Shown here piece after piece: positions 21,144 to 28,485 of a stretch of 64,000 nt of DNA; positions within the stretch are counted from its first letter, which is position 1, and each line of letters opens with the position of its first letter. The notes under the pieces are model-generated. The model was not told the DNA's origin. It made no database searches and saw only the letters and a program-made list of their open reading frames with translations. The stretch covers positions 186,001 through 250,000 of the forward strand of contig WJYB01000005.1 in assembly GCA_009668015.1 (NCBI GenBank), given 5' to 3'. Origin of the DNA: Enterobacteriaceae bacterium RIT714 (GTDB taxonomy: Bacteria > Pseudomonadota > Gammaproteobacteria > Enterobacterales > Enterobacteriaceae). Both the position numbers and the translations under genes were made by a program.

Positions 21144-23033
21144 ATGGCTATCGAAATCAATGTACCGGACATCGGGGCTGATGAAGTTGAAATCACCGAG
21201 ATCCTGGTCAAACCAGGCGACAAAGTTGAAGCTGAACAGTCGCTGATCACCGTAGAAGGCGATAAAGCCTCTATGGAAGTCCCGTCTCCTCAGGCTGGCA
21301 TTGTTAAAGAGATCAAAGTCTCTGTTGGCGATAAAACCGAGACTGGCAAACTGATCATGATTTTCGATTCCGCCGACGGTGCAGCTCCTGCTGCACCAGC
21401 GCAGGAAGAGAAGAAAGAAGCAGCGGCTCCGGCGGCTGCACCAGCGGCTGCGGCTGCAAAAGACGTTAACGTGCCTGACATCGGCGGTGACGAAGTTGAA
21501 GTCACTGAGATCATGGTAAAAGTGGGCGACACCGTTGCTGCTGAACAGTCCCTGATCACCGTAGAAGGCGACAAAGCCTCTATGGAAGTCCCGGCACCGT
21601 TCGCGGGCGTGGTGAAAGAGATCAAAATCAACACCGGCGACAAAGTGTCTACCGGCTCCCTGATTATGGTCTTCGAAGTGGCGGGCGCAGCGCCTGCTGC
21701 GGCACCAGCACAGGCGGCTGCTCCGGCGGCTGCGGCTGCACCAGCAGCCTCTGGCGCGAAAGACGTTAACGTTCCGGATATCGGCGGTGACGAAGTTGAA
21801 GTGACTGAAGTGATGGTGAAAGTGGGCGACAAAGTTGCCGCTGAGCAGTCACTGATCACCGTAGAAGGCGACAAAGCCTCTATGGAAGTCCCGGCTCCGT
21901 TCGCGGGTACCGTTAAAGAAATCAAAATCAGCACCGGCGACAAAGTGTCTACTGGCTCTCTGATTATGGTCTTCGAAGTGGAAGGCGCTGCGCCTGCTGC
22001 GGCCCCGGCTGCTGCTCCGGCTCCTGCTGCTGCCGCTCCGGCGCCTGCTGCTAAAGCAGCTGCACCGGCGGCGAAAGCGGAAGGCAAATCTGAGTTTGCT
22101 GAGAACGACGCGTACGTTCACGCCACTCCGCTGATCCGTCGCCTGGCGCGCGAGTTCGGTGTGAATCTGGCGAAAGTGAAAGGGACGGGCCGTAAAGGTC
22201 GTATCCTGCGCGAAGACGTTCAGACTTACGTGAAAGACGCGGTGAAACGCGCTGAAGCGGCACCTGCTGCTGCCACCGGCGGCGGTATTCCGGGCATGCT
22301 GCCATGGCCGAAAGTGGACTTCAGCAAGTTTGGTGAAATCGAAGAAGTGGAACTGGGCCGTATCCAGAAAATCTCTGGTGCGAACCTGAGCCGTAACTGG
22401 GTAATGATCCCGCACGTTACGCACTTCGACAAAACTGATATCACCGATCTGGAAGCGTTCCGTAAACAGCAGAACGCTGAAGCTGAGAAGCGCAAACTGG
22501 ACGTGAAATTCACCCCAGTGGTCTTCATCATGAAAGCGGTTGCGGCTGCGCTGGAGCAGATGCCACGTTTCAACAGCTCCCTGTCTGAAGATGCACAGCG
22601 CCTGACGCTGAAGAAATACATCAACATCGGTGTGGCGGTTGATACGCCAAATGGTCTGGTTGTTCCGGTCTTCAAAGACGTGAACAAGAAGAGCATCACT
22701 GAGCTGTCTCGTGAACTGACCGTGATCTCCAAAAAAGCGCGTGATGGTAAGTTGACTGCTGGCGAAATGCAGGGCGGTTGCTTCACTATCTCCAGCATCG
22801 GCGGCCTGGGCACCACCCACTTCGCGCCGATTGTTAACGCGCCAGAAGTGGCTATCCTCGGTGTTTCCAAGTCCGCGATTGAGCCGGTGTGGAATGGTAA
22901 AGAGTTTACTCCGCGTCTGATGATGCCGATTTCTCTCTCCTTCGACCACCGCGTGATCGACGGTGCTGATGGTGCTCGCTTTATCACCATCATCAACAAC
23001 ACCCTGAGCGATATTCGTCGCCTGGTGATGTAA
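21144..23033 (+). CDS. aceF: AceF, dihydrolipoamide acetyltransferase (E2)
   Basis: AceF forms the core of the pyruvate dehydrogenase complex and moves acetyl groups to CoA. The 629-residue product (E. coli 630) has three lipoyl domains with the lipoylated lysines K41, K144 and K244, each in GDKASMEVP. They are joined by Ala/Pro-rich linkers. A peripheral subunit-binding domain follows (about 325-365, [15 protein letters not shown]), then the catalytic domain ending with the [15 protein letters not shown] active site. The first two linkers and the lipoyl domains are near-repeats at DNA level. Confidence 0.98.
   Translation: MAIEINVPDIGADEVEITEILVKPGDKVEAEQSLITVEGDKASMEVPSPQAGIVKEIKVSVGDKTETGKLIMIFDSADGAAPAAPAQEEKKEAAAPAAAPAAAAAKDVNVPDIGGDEVEVTEIMVKVGDTVAAEQSLITVEGDKASMEVPAPFAGVVKEIKINTGDKVSTGSLIMVFEVAGAAPAAAPAQAAAPAAAAAPAASGAKDVNVPDIGGDEVEVTEVMVKVGDKVAAEQSLITVEGDKASMEVPAPFAGTVKEIKISTGDKVSTGSLIMVFEVEGAAPAAAPAAAPAPAAAAPAPAAKAAAPAAKAEGKSEFAENDAYVHATPLIRRLAREFGVNLAKVKGTGRKGRILREDVQTYVKDAVKRAEAAPAAATGGGIPGMLPWPKVDFSKFGEIEEVELGRIQKISGANLSRNWVMIPHVTHFDKTDITDLEAFRKQQNAEAEKRKLDVKFTPVVFIMKAVAAALEQMPRFNSSLSEDAQRLTLKKYINIGVAVDTPNGLVVPVFKDVNKKSITELSRELTVISKKARDGKLTAGEMQGGCFTISSIGGLGTTHFAPIVNAPEVAILGVSKSAIEPVWNGKEFTPRLMMPISLSFDHRVIDGADGARFITIINNTLSDIRRLVM
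21147..21983 (+). repeat. Three in-frame lipoyl-domain repeats in aceF
   Basis: Repeat units lie at about 21147-21371, 21459-21680 and 21759-21983, separated by Ala/Pro-coding linkers. Units 2 and 3 are much more alike to each other than to unit 1 (for example both read [17 protein letters not shown]), which suggests a later duplication or gene conversion. Confidence 0.9.
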
Positions 23034-23036
23034 CCG

Positions 23037-23064
23037 AAAAGCCGGCCAGTCGGCCGGCTTTTTT
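23037..23064 (+). terminator. Terminator between aceF and lpd
   Basis: GCCGGCC (23041-23047) and GGCCGGC (23052-23058), extended by an A/T pair on each side, are followed by TTTTTT. It would reduce read-through into lpd, which also has its own promoter. Confidence 0.85.
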
Positions 23065-23128
23065 GCTTGTAATCTCATGAAAATTGTGAGGTTATTGGTA
23101 AAGACAACAATTCATGAGCCGTTTGTTG

Positions 23129-23157
23129 TTTCAAAATTGTTAACAATTTTGTAAAAT
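23129..23157 (+). promoter_or_regulatory. lpd promoter with overlapping 20-bp palindrome
   Basis: TTTCAA (23129-23134) and TAAAAT (23152-23157) are 17 bases apart. The spacer is filled by the perfect palindrome CAAAATTGTTAACAATTTTG (23132-23151). E. coli lpd has a separate promoter that is repressed by ArcA, and GTTAA-type half sites here would fit ArcA; that link is inferred. Confidence 0.6.
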
Positions 23158-23231
23158 ACGGGCGGATAGAACGTCCCGGTGGATGAAGGGCGACAAGTAC
23201 CTGGACCGCCGGAAATCAATAAGAGGTCATG

Positions 23232-24656
23232 ATGAGTACTGAAATCAAAACTCAGGTCGTGGTACTTGGGGCAGGCCCGGCAGGTTACTCTGCTGCCTTC
23301 CGTTGCGCTGATTTAGGTCTGGAAACCGTAATCGTTGAACGTTACAACACCCTCGGTGGTGTTTGTCTGAACGTCGGCTGTATCCCTTCTAAAGCACTGC
23401 TGCACGTAGCAAAAGTTATCGAAGAAGCCAAAGCACTGGCTGACCACGGTATCGTCTTCGGCGAGCCGAAAACCGATATCGACAAGATTCGTACCTGGAA
23501 AGAGAAAGTGATCACTCAGCTGACCGGCGGTCTGGCTGGCATGGCTAAAGGCCGTAAAGTGAAAGTGGTCAACGGTCTGGGTAAATTTACCGGGGCAAAC
23601 ACCCTGGAAGTGGAAGGTGAGAACGGCAAAACCGTGATCAACTTCGACAATGCGATCATCGCGGCGGGCTCCCGTCCGATCGAACTGCCGTTCATTCCGC
23701 ATGAAGATCCGCGCGTGTGGGATTCCACCGACGCACTGGAACTGAAAACCGTTCCAAAACGCCTGCTGGTTATGGGCGGCGGTATCATCGGTCTGGAAAT
23801 GGGTACCGTGTACCATGCGCTGGGTTCAGAGATTGACGTGGTTGAAATGTTCGACCAGGTTATCCCGGCTGCCGATAAAGATATCGTTAAAGTCTTCACC
23901 AAACGCATCAGCAAGAAATTCAACCTGATGCTGGAAACCAAAGTGACTGCCGTTGAAGCGAAAGAAGACGGTATTTACGTTTCCATGGAAGGCAAAAAAG
24001 CGCCAGCTGAAGCGCAGCGTTATGACGCGGTGCTGGTGGCTATCGGTCGTGTGCCTAACGGTAAAAACCTCGACGCGGGCGCTGCTGGCGTGGAAGTGGA
24101 CGACCGTGGCTTTATCCGTGTCGATAAACAACTGCGCACTAACGTGCCGCACATCTTTGCTATCGGCGATATCGTCGGTCAGCCAATGCTGGCGCACAAA
24201 GGTGTTCACGAAGGTCACGTTGCCGCTGAAGTTATCGCGGGCATGAAGCACTACTTCGATCCGAAAGTGATCCCATCTATCGCTTACACCGAGCCAGAAG
24301 TTGCCTGGGTGGGTCTGACCGAGAAAGAAGCGAAAGAGAAAGGCATCAGCTACGAAACCGCCACCTTCCCGTGGGCTGCTTCTGGCCGTGCTATCGCTTC
24401 CGATTGCGCCGATGGCGTGACCAAACTGATCTTCGACAAAGAGACTCACCGTGTGATCGGTGGTGCGATTGTCGGTACCAACGGCGGCGAGCTGCTGGGT
24501 GAGATCGGTCTGGCTATCGAAATGGGCTGTGACGCTGAAGACATCGCTCTGACCATCCATGCGCACCCGACTCTGCACGAGTCCGTGGGCCTGGCTGCAG
24601 AAGTGTTTGAAGGTAGCATCACCGACCTGCCAAACGCGAAAGCGAAGAAGAAGTAA
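23232..24656 (+). CDS. lpd: Lpd, dihydrolipoamide dehydrogenase (E3)
   Basis: Lpd is the FAD enzyme that reoxidises lipoamide for the pyruvate and 2-oxoglutarate dehydrogenase complexes and the glycine cleavage system. Starting at MSTEIKTQ gives 474 residues, as in E. coli; an ATG one codon earlier is possible. The FAD motif GAGPAG (13-18), the redox disulfide C45/C50 in GGVCLNVGC, the NAD motif GGGIIGLE and the C-terminal HAHPTLHE with its catalytic His-Glu pair are all present. Confidence 0.98.
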   Translation: MSTEIKTQVVVLGAGPAGYSAAFRCADLGLETVIVERYNTLGGVCLNVGCIPSKALLHVAKVIEEAKALADHGIVFGEPKTDIDKIRTWKEKVITQLTGGLAGMAKGRKVKVVNGLGKFTGANTLEVEGENGKTVINFDNAIIAAGSRPIELPFIPHEDPRVWDSTDALELKTVPKRLLVMGGGIIGLEMGTVYHALGSEIDVVEMFDQVIPAADKDIVKVFTKRISKKFNLMLETKVTAVEAKEDGIYVSMEGKKAPAEAQRYDAVLVAIGRVPNGKNLDAGAAGVEVDDRGFIRVDKQLRTNVPHIFAIGDIVGQPMLAHKGVHEGHVAAEVIAGMKHYFDPKVIPSIAYTEPEVAWVGLTEKEAKEKGISYETATFPWAASGRAIASDCADGVTKLIFDKETHRVIGGAIVGTNGGELLGEIGLAIEMGCDAEDIALTIHAHPTLHESVGLAAEVFEGSITDLPNAKAKKK

Positions 24657-24673
24657 TTTCTTCTTAAGTGATG

Positions 24674-24700
24674 AAACGCCTCTCCCGAGGCGTTTTTTTT
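24674..24700 (+). terminator. Terminator after lpd
   Basis: AAACGCCTC (24674-24682) pairs with GAGGCGTTT (24687-24695) and is followed by more T, 18 bases after the lpd stop. It closes the pyruvate dehydrogenase operon. Confidence 0.9.
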
Positions 24701-24851
24701 GCCTGAATACTACCCAATTTGGTAGTCATCCCATTGATATCTCCGCTAAAAAAATCTCTCCAACTGCCGATAACCTTTTCACCTTTGTGTGGTTTTTAGC
24801 TGCACGGACTCTGGGATTGGTACTTTTTATTACAGGAAAAAAGGAAAACAC

Positions 24852-25583
24852 ATGTCTTTAAAGAAAGTGGCGGTTGTTGGCTTGGTTGCAGCGGTAATGA
24901 CGCTGACAGGGTGTGGCGCGATGACTACGGCGGTGAAGAAACGTAATCTGGAAGTGAAAACGCAGATGAGCGAAACCGTCTGGCTGGAGCCTTCCAGTGA
25001 GAAAACGGTTTATATCCAGGTAAAAAATACCTCTGATAAAGATATGAGCAACCTGCAAACCCTGCTGGCAAATGACCTGATTGCCAAGGGCTACAAAGTA
25101 ACCAGCTCCCCGGACAGCGCTTACTACTGGGTGCAGGCTAACGTGCTGAAAGCCGACAAAATGGATCTGCGTGAATCCCAGGGCTATCTGAAAACCGGTT
25201 ACGAAGGGGCTGCCGTCGGTGCTGCACTGGGCGCAGGGATCACTGCTTATAACAGCTCCTCTTCTGGTGCCGCGCTGGGCGTGGGTCTGGCGGCTGGCCT
25301 GATCGGCATGGCGGCAGATGCGATGGTAGAAGATGTGAACTTCACCATGGTCACTGACCTGCAAATCTCCGAGCGCAGCAAAGCTAAAGTCACCACCGAT
25401 AACATCGCCGCGCTGCGTCAGGGAACCTCTGGCGTGAAGCTGCAGACCAGCACCGAGAAGGGCGATCGCGCGAAGTATCAGACCCGCGTAGTATCCAATG
25501 CCAACAAGGTTAACCTGAAGTTTGAAGAGGCGAAACCGGTGCTGGAAGCTCAGCTGGCGAAGTCAGTCGCAAACATTCTGTAA
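24852..25583 (+). CDS. traT: TraT-family outer-membrane lipoprotein
   Basis: The 243-residue product matches the length of TraT of F-like plasmids (244), an outer-membrane lipoprotein that gives surface exclusion in conjugation and complement resistance. The lipobox LTGC ends at C21, followed by [26 protein letters not shown], typical of the family. A glycine/alanine-rich hydrophobic stretch lies near residues 115-160. I start at 24852, with AAAGGAAAAC upstream. No transfer gene is nearby, so it is a chromosomal copy whose role is unknown. E. coli K-12 has no gene here. Confidence 0.9.
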   Translation: MSLKKVAVVGLVAAVMTLTGCGAMTTAVKKRNLEVKTQMSETVWLEPSSEKTVYIQVKNTSDKDMSNLQTLLANDLIAKGYKVTSSPDSAYYWVQANVLKADKMDLRESQGYLKTGYEGAAVGAALGAGITAYNSSSSGAALGVGLAAGLIGMAADAMVEDVNFTMVTDLQISERSKAKVTTDNIAALRQGTSGVKLQTSTEKGDRAKYQTRVVSNANKVNLKFEEAKPVLEAQLAKSVANIL

Positions 25584-25600
25584 TTGCTGATAACGCATAT

Positions 25601-25630
25601 AAAAAGCCGCTCAACTGAGCGGCTTTTTTA
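25601..25630. terminator. Bidirectional terminator between traT and the DUF2950 gene
   Basis: AGCCGCTCA (25605-25613) pairs with TGAGCGGCT (25616-25624), with an A-run before and a T-run after. It can serve both converging genes. Confidence 0.9.
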
Positions 25631-26425
25631 TTATGGCGTGACCGGATGCCACTGCGCATCCGGCGCATATTCCTTCAGCGCTTGCGCTTTCTGCCGGGAT
25701 TCACTCCCCAGGTTGGTCTGATAAACCCGGTCATCCTGATTGATGATGAAACTCATCACACCCGTCTCGCCGTAGCTGACGGGCCAAGCTACCATAGCAA
25801 AACCTTTCTCTTTATCAGGCAGAATGCGGAAACGATAGCCGTGATAGCCTGTTACTGGTGTGTCCGGGCTAAATGCCGGACCGAGCGGGCTCGGCGCTTC
25901 GCCAGGTGCTGCGGGCCAGTACAATCCGTCCTTTTTCCCTTCTGAGCTCACGACTTTCTGCGCATAGTGATGATTCAGGGCAAAATAGCTCTGCTGGGCA
26001 TCGACGTAGGCGTGCAGCGCTTCAATAGCGGCAAGTTCGTTGCGGCCAATTTCGCGCGTCAGGATCTCCTCGGCGGCTTCCTGCATATCGAACTGCCACC
26101 CCTGCTGGCGTTTCACCACCGGTATGGGCAACTGCCAGTTGCTGTCGCCAACGACCAGATGGGCCACATCACCATCGGTCACCGTGCGATGGCTGACCTT
26201 CCAGTCACGCACAAAACGATCTACCGCATCGGGATCCACGCCTTCAGGCGGCAGAAATTCTCGCCAGTCATCACCGAGAAGAGTGTTCATCTCGCCTTCG
26301 TTTTGCTGGTTGATGGCTTTCGCCAGCGCGCTGGTCGCCTCTTCAGGCGTGCTGAAATGCTGCTGAGCGATAGTGAAAGTCGAGACCATAAACAGCATCA
26401 CGCCACTGAGTAATTGCTTTTTCAT
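25631..26425 (-). CDS. DUF2950 family exported protein
   Basis: The 264-residue product has a signal peptide (MKKQLLSGVMLFMVSTFTIA, cleavage likely before QQHF) and so should be periplasmic. The body is like DUF2950 proteins, of unknown function: FSTPEEATSALAKAINQ near the N-terminus, the WPAAPGEAPSPLGP segment, and YHGYRFRILP with the closing WPVSYGETGVMSFIINQDD. The ATG at 26425 has AAGGGA upstream; a longer frame would run into yacH. It follows yacH by 10 bases, so the two form one operon. E. coli K-12 has yacH alone. Confidence 0.85.
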   Translation of the reverse strand: MKKQLLSGVMLFMVSTFTIAQQHFSTPEEATSALAKAINQQNEGEMNTLLGDDWREFLPPEGVDPDAVDRFVRDWKVSHRTVTDGDVAHLVVGDSNWQLPIPVVKRQQGWQFDMQEAAEEILTREIGRNELAAIEALHAYVDAQQSYFALNHHYAQKVVSSEGKKDGLYWPAAPGEAPSPLGPAFSPDTPVTGYHGYRFRILPDKEKGFAMVAWPVSYGETGVMSFIINQDDRVYQTNLGSESRQKAQALKEYAPDAQWHPVTP

Positions 26426-26435
26426 TTCGATTCCC

Positions 26436-28007
26436 TTAGCGGTGACGGAATTCACGATGTTCAGTGCGGCCTGCAGGCATTTGCCGGGCTGGCTGATTCT
26501 GGGTGCGCGAGGTGAACTGACGGCTTTGAGCGCCGCGCTGCTGTTGCGCCTGCCAGTTTGCAGAACGGCTATCGTTACCACTTAAAGCATTGGCCCGCTG
26601 ATGAGAAATGGGCTGGCGCTCGCCTGGCGAAGCGCGATTTTCTTGTCGCGAGGTCACCGGCTGGCGGTTATCACGCGGGGAAGGATTGTTCGCCCGGTTT
26701 GCCGTTTGTGGCCGGGTGTTGTCGTAGCCACGGTAGTTATTGCGTTGGGAGATCTGTTTAAGCTGGTTGCTTGCAGCCTGACGCTGCGCGTCTTTGGTCG
26801 CCGGAGACGCGGTGCGTGACAGTGATTTTCCGCTGGATTGCTGCACCTGAGCCAGAGCCGCCTGACGCTGGCTGTCGCGGTTCACCGGTTTTTGCTGGGT
26901 CGCGCTTAAACCTGTCGCACTTTCCGTCTGGTGGAAGCGGCTGTTCAACTGATTGGTGGGATACGGAACACCCTCACGGTAGGCCGGATTATGTTGCCAG
27001 GTACGGTTGTTATCGGTCAGACGCTGCCCGCTGATTTTATTGAAGTTATCCACGTTGATATTGATGTTGTTATCGCCGTTACGGTTATAGCCGTCGTTGT
27101 GGTGGTGGTAGTCATCGTCATCATGATGGTGGTGATCGTCATCGTCGTCCCAGTCGATATTGCTGAAAATGGCATAGGTCGTGGCAACGCCAAGGCTGAA
27201 TCCCAGACCTTTGACCAGGCTATCGGTAAATTGCTCTCCCGGAGAAGGGGGCAAATAGACGGGCGGATAGCTGGCATTAGGCCAGGTGCCGTAGACGGTA
27301 GCGGGATTGTAGGTGGGGACGTAAACCACCTGAGGATCAGCGGACCCGATCTTAATCACCGTTGGGGGCGTTGCGGTGCTGCCTGAAGAGGACTGCGTTG
27401 ATGCGCTGGTCGTCTGAGCGGGGGCGGTTTTTTTCTCGGTGGTCACCGTCTGTTGCGGCGTGGACTGCAGTGCACCGGTCTGCTGGGCCAACAGGCGTAA
27501 ACGCTGTACGGAGTCCATGACATCCTTGGGTTGCGCGAGAAACGCATCGCCCAGGTTCTGGATCCACGGTGGGTTTTCGCCCATCAGCGACATTAACTGA
27601 GGAAAGGCGACCAGCGATTTGACGCTAGGGTCCCACGGCTGACTATTCACCGCCTGAATAGCGGCATCTCCCTGCATTTTGGGATTATCTTTCGACCATT
27701 GCGCAGCCTGAATGACGTTGGCCGGGTAAGTCGATGCCATCAGAATCTGAGATAAAAGCGAGTCGGGATAGAGCGCAACCGGCGCGACCCATTGATCGAT
27801 TTGCGCGGCGGTATAGGCTGGCGTCAGGGCCGGGGCTACTGAAGGCGCGACGGGTTGTGTCACGACGGATTGCGGTGCGACGGGAGCCTGTTCCACCGGG
27901 GAGACAGCCTCGGGGGTGCGGCTTTTCACAAACATCACACCGGATGCAGCTAACAGCCCGGCACTACACAGAAGAACAAGCAGATGTGGCTTAAAGGGCA
28001 ACTTCAT
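26436..28007 (-). CDS. yacH: YacH, DUF3300 family protein
   Basis: This 523-residue protein occupies the place of E. coli yacH between lpd and acnB. It has an N-terminal hydrophobic anchor (about 9-26), a Pro-rich stretch, and the DUF3300 domain (about 65-280: IDQWVAPVALYPDSLLSQILMASTYP region). An Asp/His cluster at 285-303 follows, with DDDDD, HHHH, DDDD and HHH runs, then Asn-rich and Gln/Arg-rich low-complexity sequence to the C-terminus. The cluster could bind metal, which is inference. The function is unknown. Confidence 0.88.
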   Translation of the reverse strand: MKLPFKPHLLVLLCSAGLLAASGVMFVKSRTPEAVSPVEQAPVAPQSVVTQPVAPSVAPALTPAYTAAQIDQWVAPVALYPDSLLSQILMASTYPANVIQAAQWSKDNPKMQGDAAIQAVNSQPWDPSVKSLVAFPQLMSLMGENPPWIQNLGDAFLAQPKDVMDSVQRLRLLAQQTGALQSTPQQTVTTEKKTAPAQTTSASTQSSSGSTATPPTVIKIGSADPQVVYVPTYNPATVYGTWPNASYPPVYLPPSPGEQFTDSLVKGLGFSLGVATTYAIFSNIDWDDDDDHHHHDDDDYHHHNDGYNRNGDNNININVDNFNKISGQRLTDNNRTWQHNPAYREGVPYPTNQLNSRFHQTESATGLSATQQKPVNRDSQRQAALAQVQQSSGKSLSRTASPATKDAQRQAASNQLKQISQRNNYRGYDNTRPQTANRANNPSPRDNRQPVTSRQENRASPGERQPISHQRANALSGNDSRSANWQAQQQRGAQSRQFTSRTQNQPARQMPAGRTEHREFRHR

Positions 28008-28294
28008 AGTGCGACTCCAGCGTAAGCGGTACCAAATGGCGTTGTTATTGCCGCGAGTATATTCACCCGAGTTTTAGCGTTTTAGCTATTGTTGGGAAAC
28101 GGCCCCGCAAGTACGGATAAAGAGTATGTGTATTTATTACACAAATTATATCTGTTGGCGGAAAAACCGTTGGACGTCAGGCAATAAATGCACTGTCGCT
28201 CGCTGTTTTTGCTGCTGGCACAGCGATGCCACGCTGCGCTACACCATACGTAACGATTCAGCAAATTATTTAATGTTGCTTTTTTGTAAACGGA

Positions 28295-28323
28295 TTAACA
28301 CTGTGCAGAAATCCTGCTATGCT
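28295..28323 (+). promoter_or_regulatory. acnB promoter
   Basis: TTAACA (28295-28300) and TATGCT (28318-28323) are exactly 17 bases apart, a close match to sigma-70 consensus. Transcription would start near 28330, about 155 bases before the acnB GTG. The rest of the 478-bp yacH-acnB gap shows no credible gene. Confidence 0.7.
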
Positions 28324-28401
28324 GCCCGACGCGGTATCGGGCATTTACCCTACAAACTGCTGTCTCACAGGAGCGTGAAGAGAACGCCGATACACCAAAG
28401 C

Positions 28402-28438
28402 CTTCAGGCTGCGCAGCCAACACAGACGCAGCCTGAAG
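28402..28438 (+). promoter_or_regulatory. Strong hairpin in the acnB 5' leader
   Basis: CTTCAGGCTGCG (28402-28413) and CGCAGCCTGAAG (28427-28438) form a perfect 12-bp stem with a 13-base loop. It ends 47 bases before the GTG start and is not followed by a T-run, so it is not a plain terminator. Confidence 0.7.
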
Positions 28439-28485
28439 AATAAAGTGTATGCCGCATTATGATAATGAGAGCGAGGAGAACCGTC

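Noticed and set aside
21147-21983. Tandem repeats that could be taken for a CRISPR or satellite array
   Set aside because: They are in-frame lipoyl domains of aceF with coding linkers of different sequence.
21849-23078. A 409-codon open frame antisense to aceF
   Set aside because: Low-complexity Arg/Ser-rich sequence arising from the Ala/Pro linkers on the other strand; a shadow.
24789-24851. A 21-codon N-terminal extension of traT
   Set aside because: It would move the lipoprotein signal inside the protein; the ATG at 24852 has a good ribosome binding site and gives the family length.
24852-28007. Possible integrated plasmid or mobile island around traT and the DUF genes
   Set aside because: No integrase, transposase, direct repeats or tRNA target was seen, and the flanking lpd and acnB genes are in their usual places.
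28375-28443. A 22-codon frame in the acnB leader (GTG start, KRTPIHQSLQAAQPTQ, TAA stop) that spans the hairpin
   Set aside because: The AGGAG is only one base from the GTG, too close for normal initiation, and the hairpin symmetry alone explains the repetitive codons. It could be revisited if ribosome profiling shows a signal.
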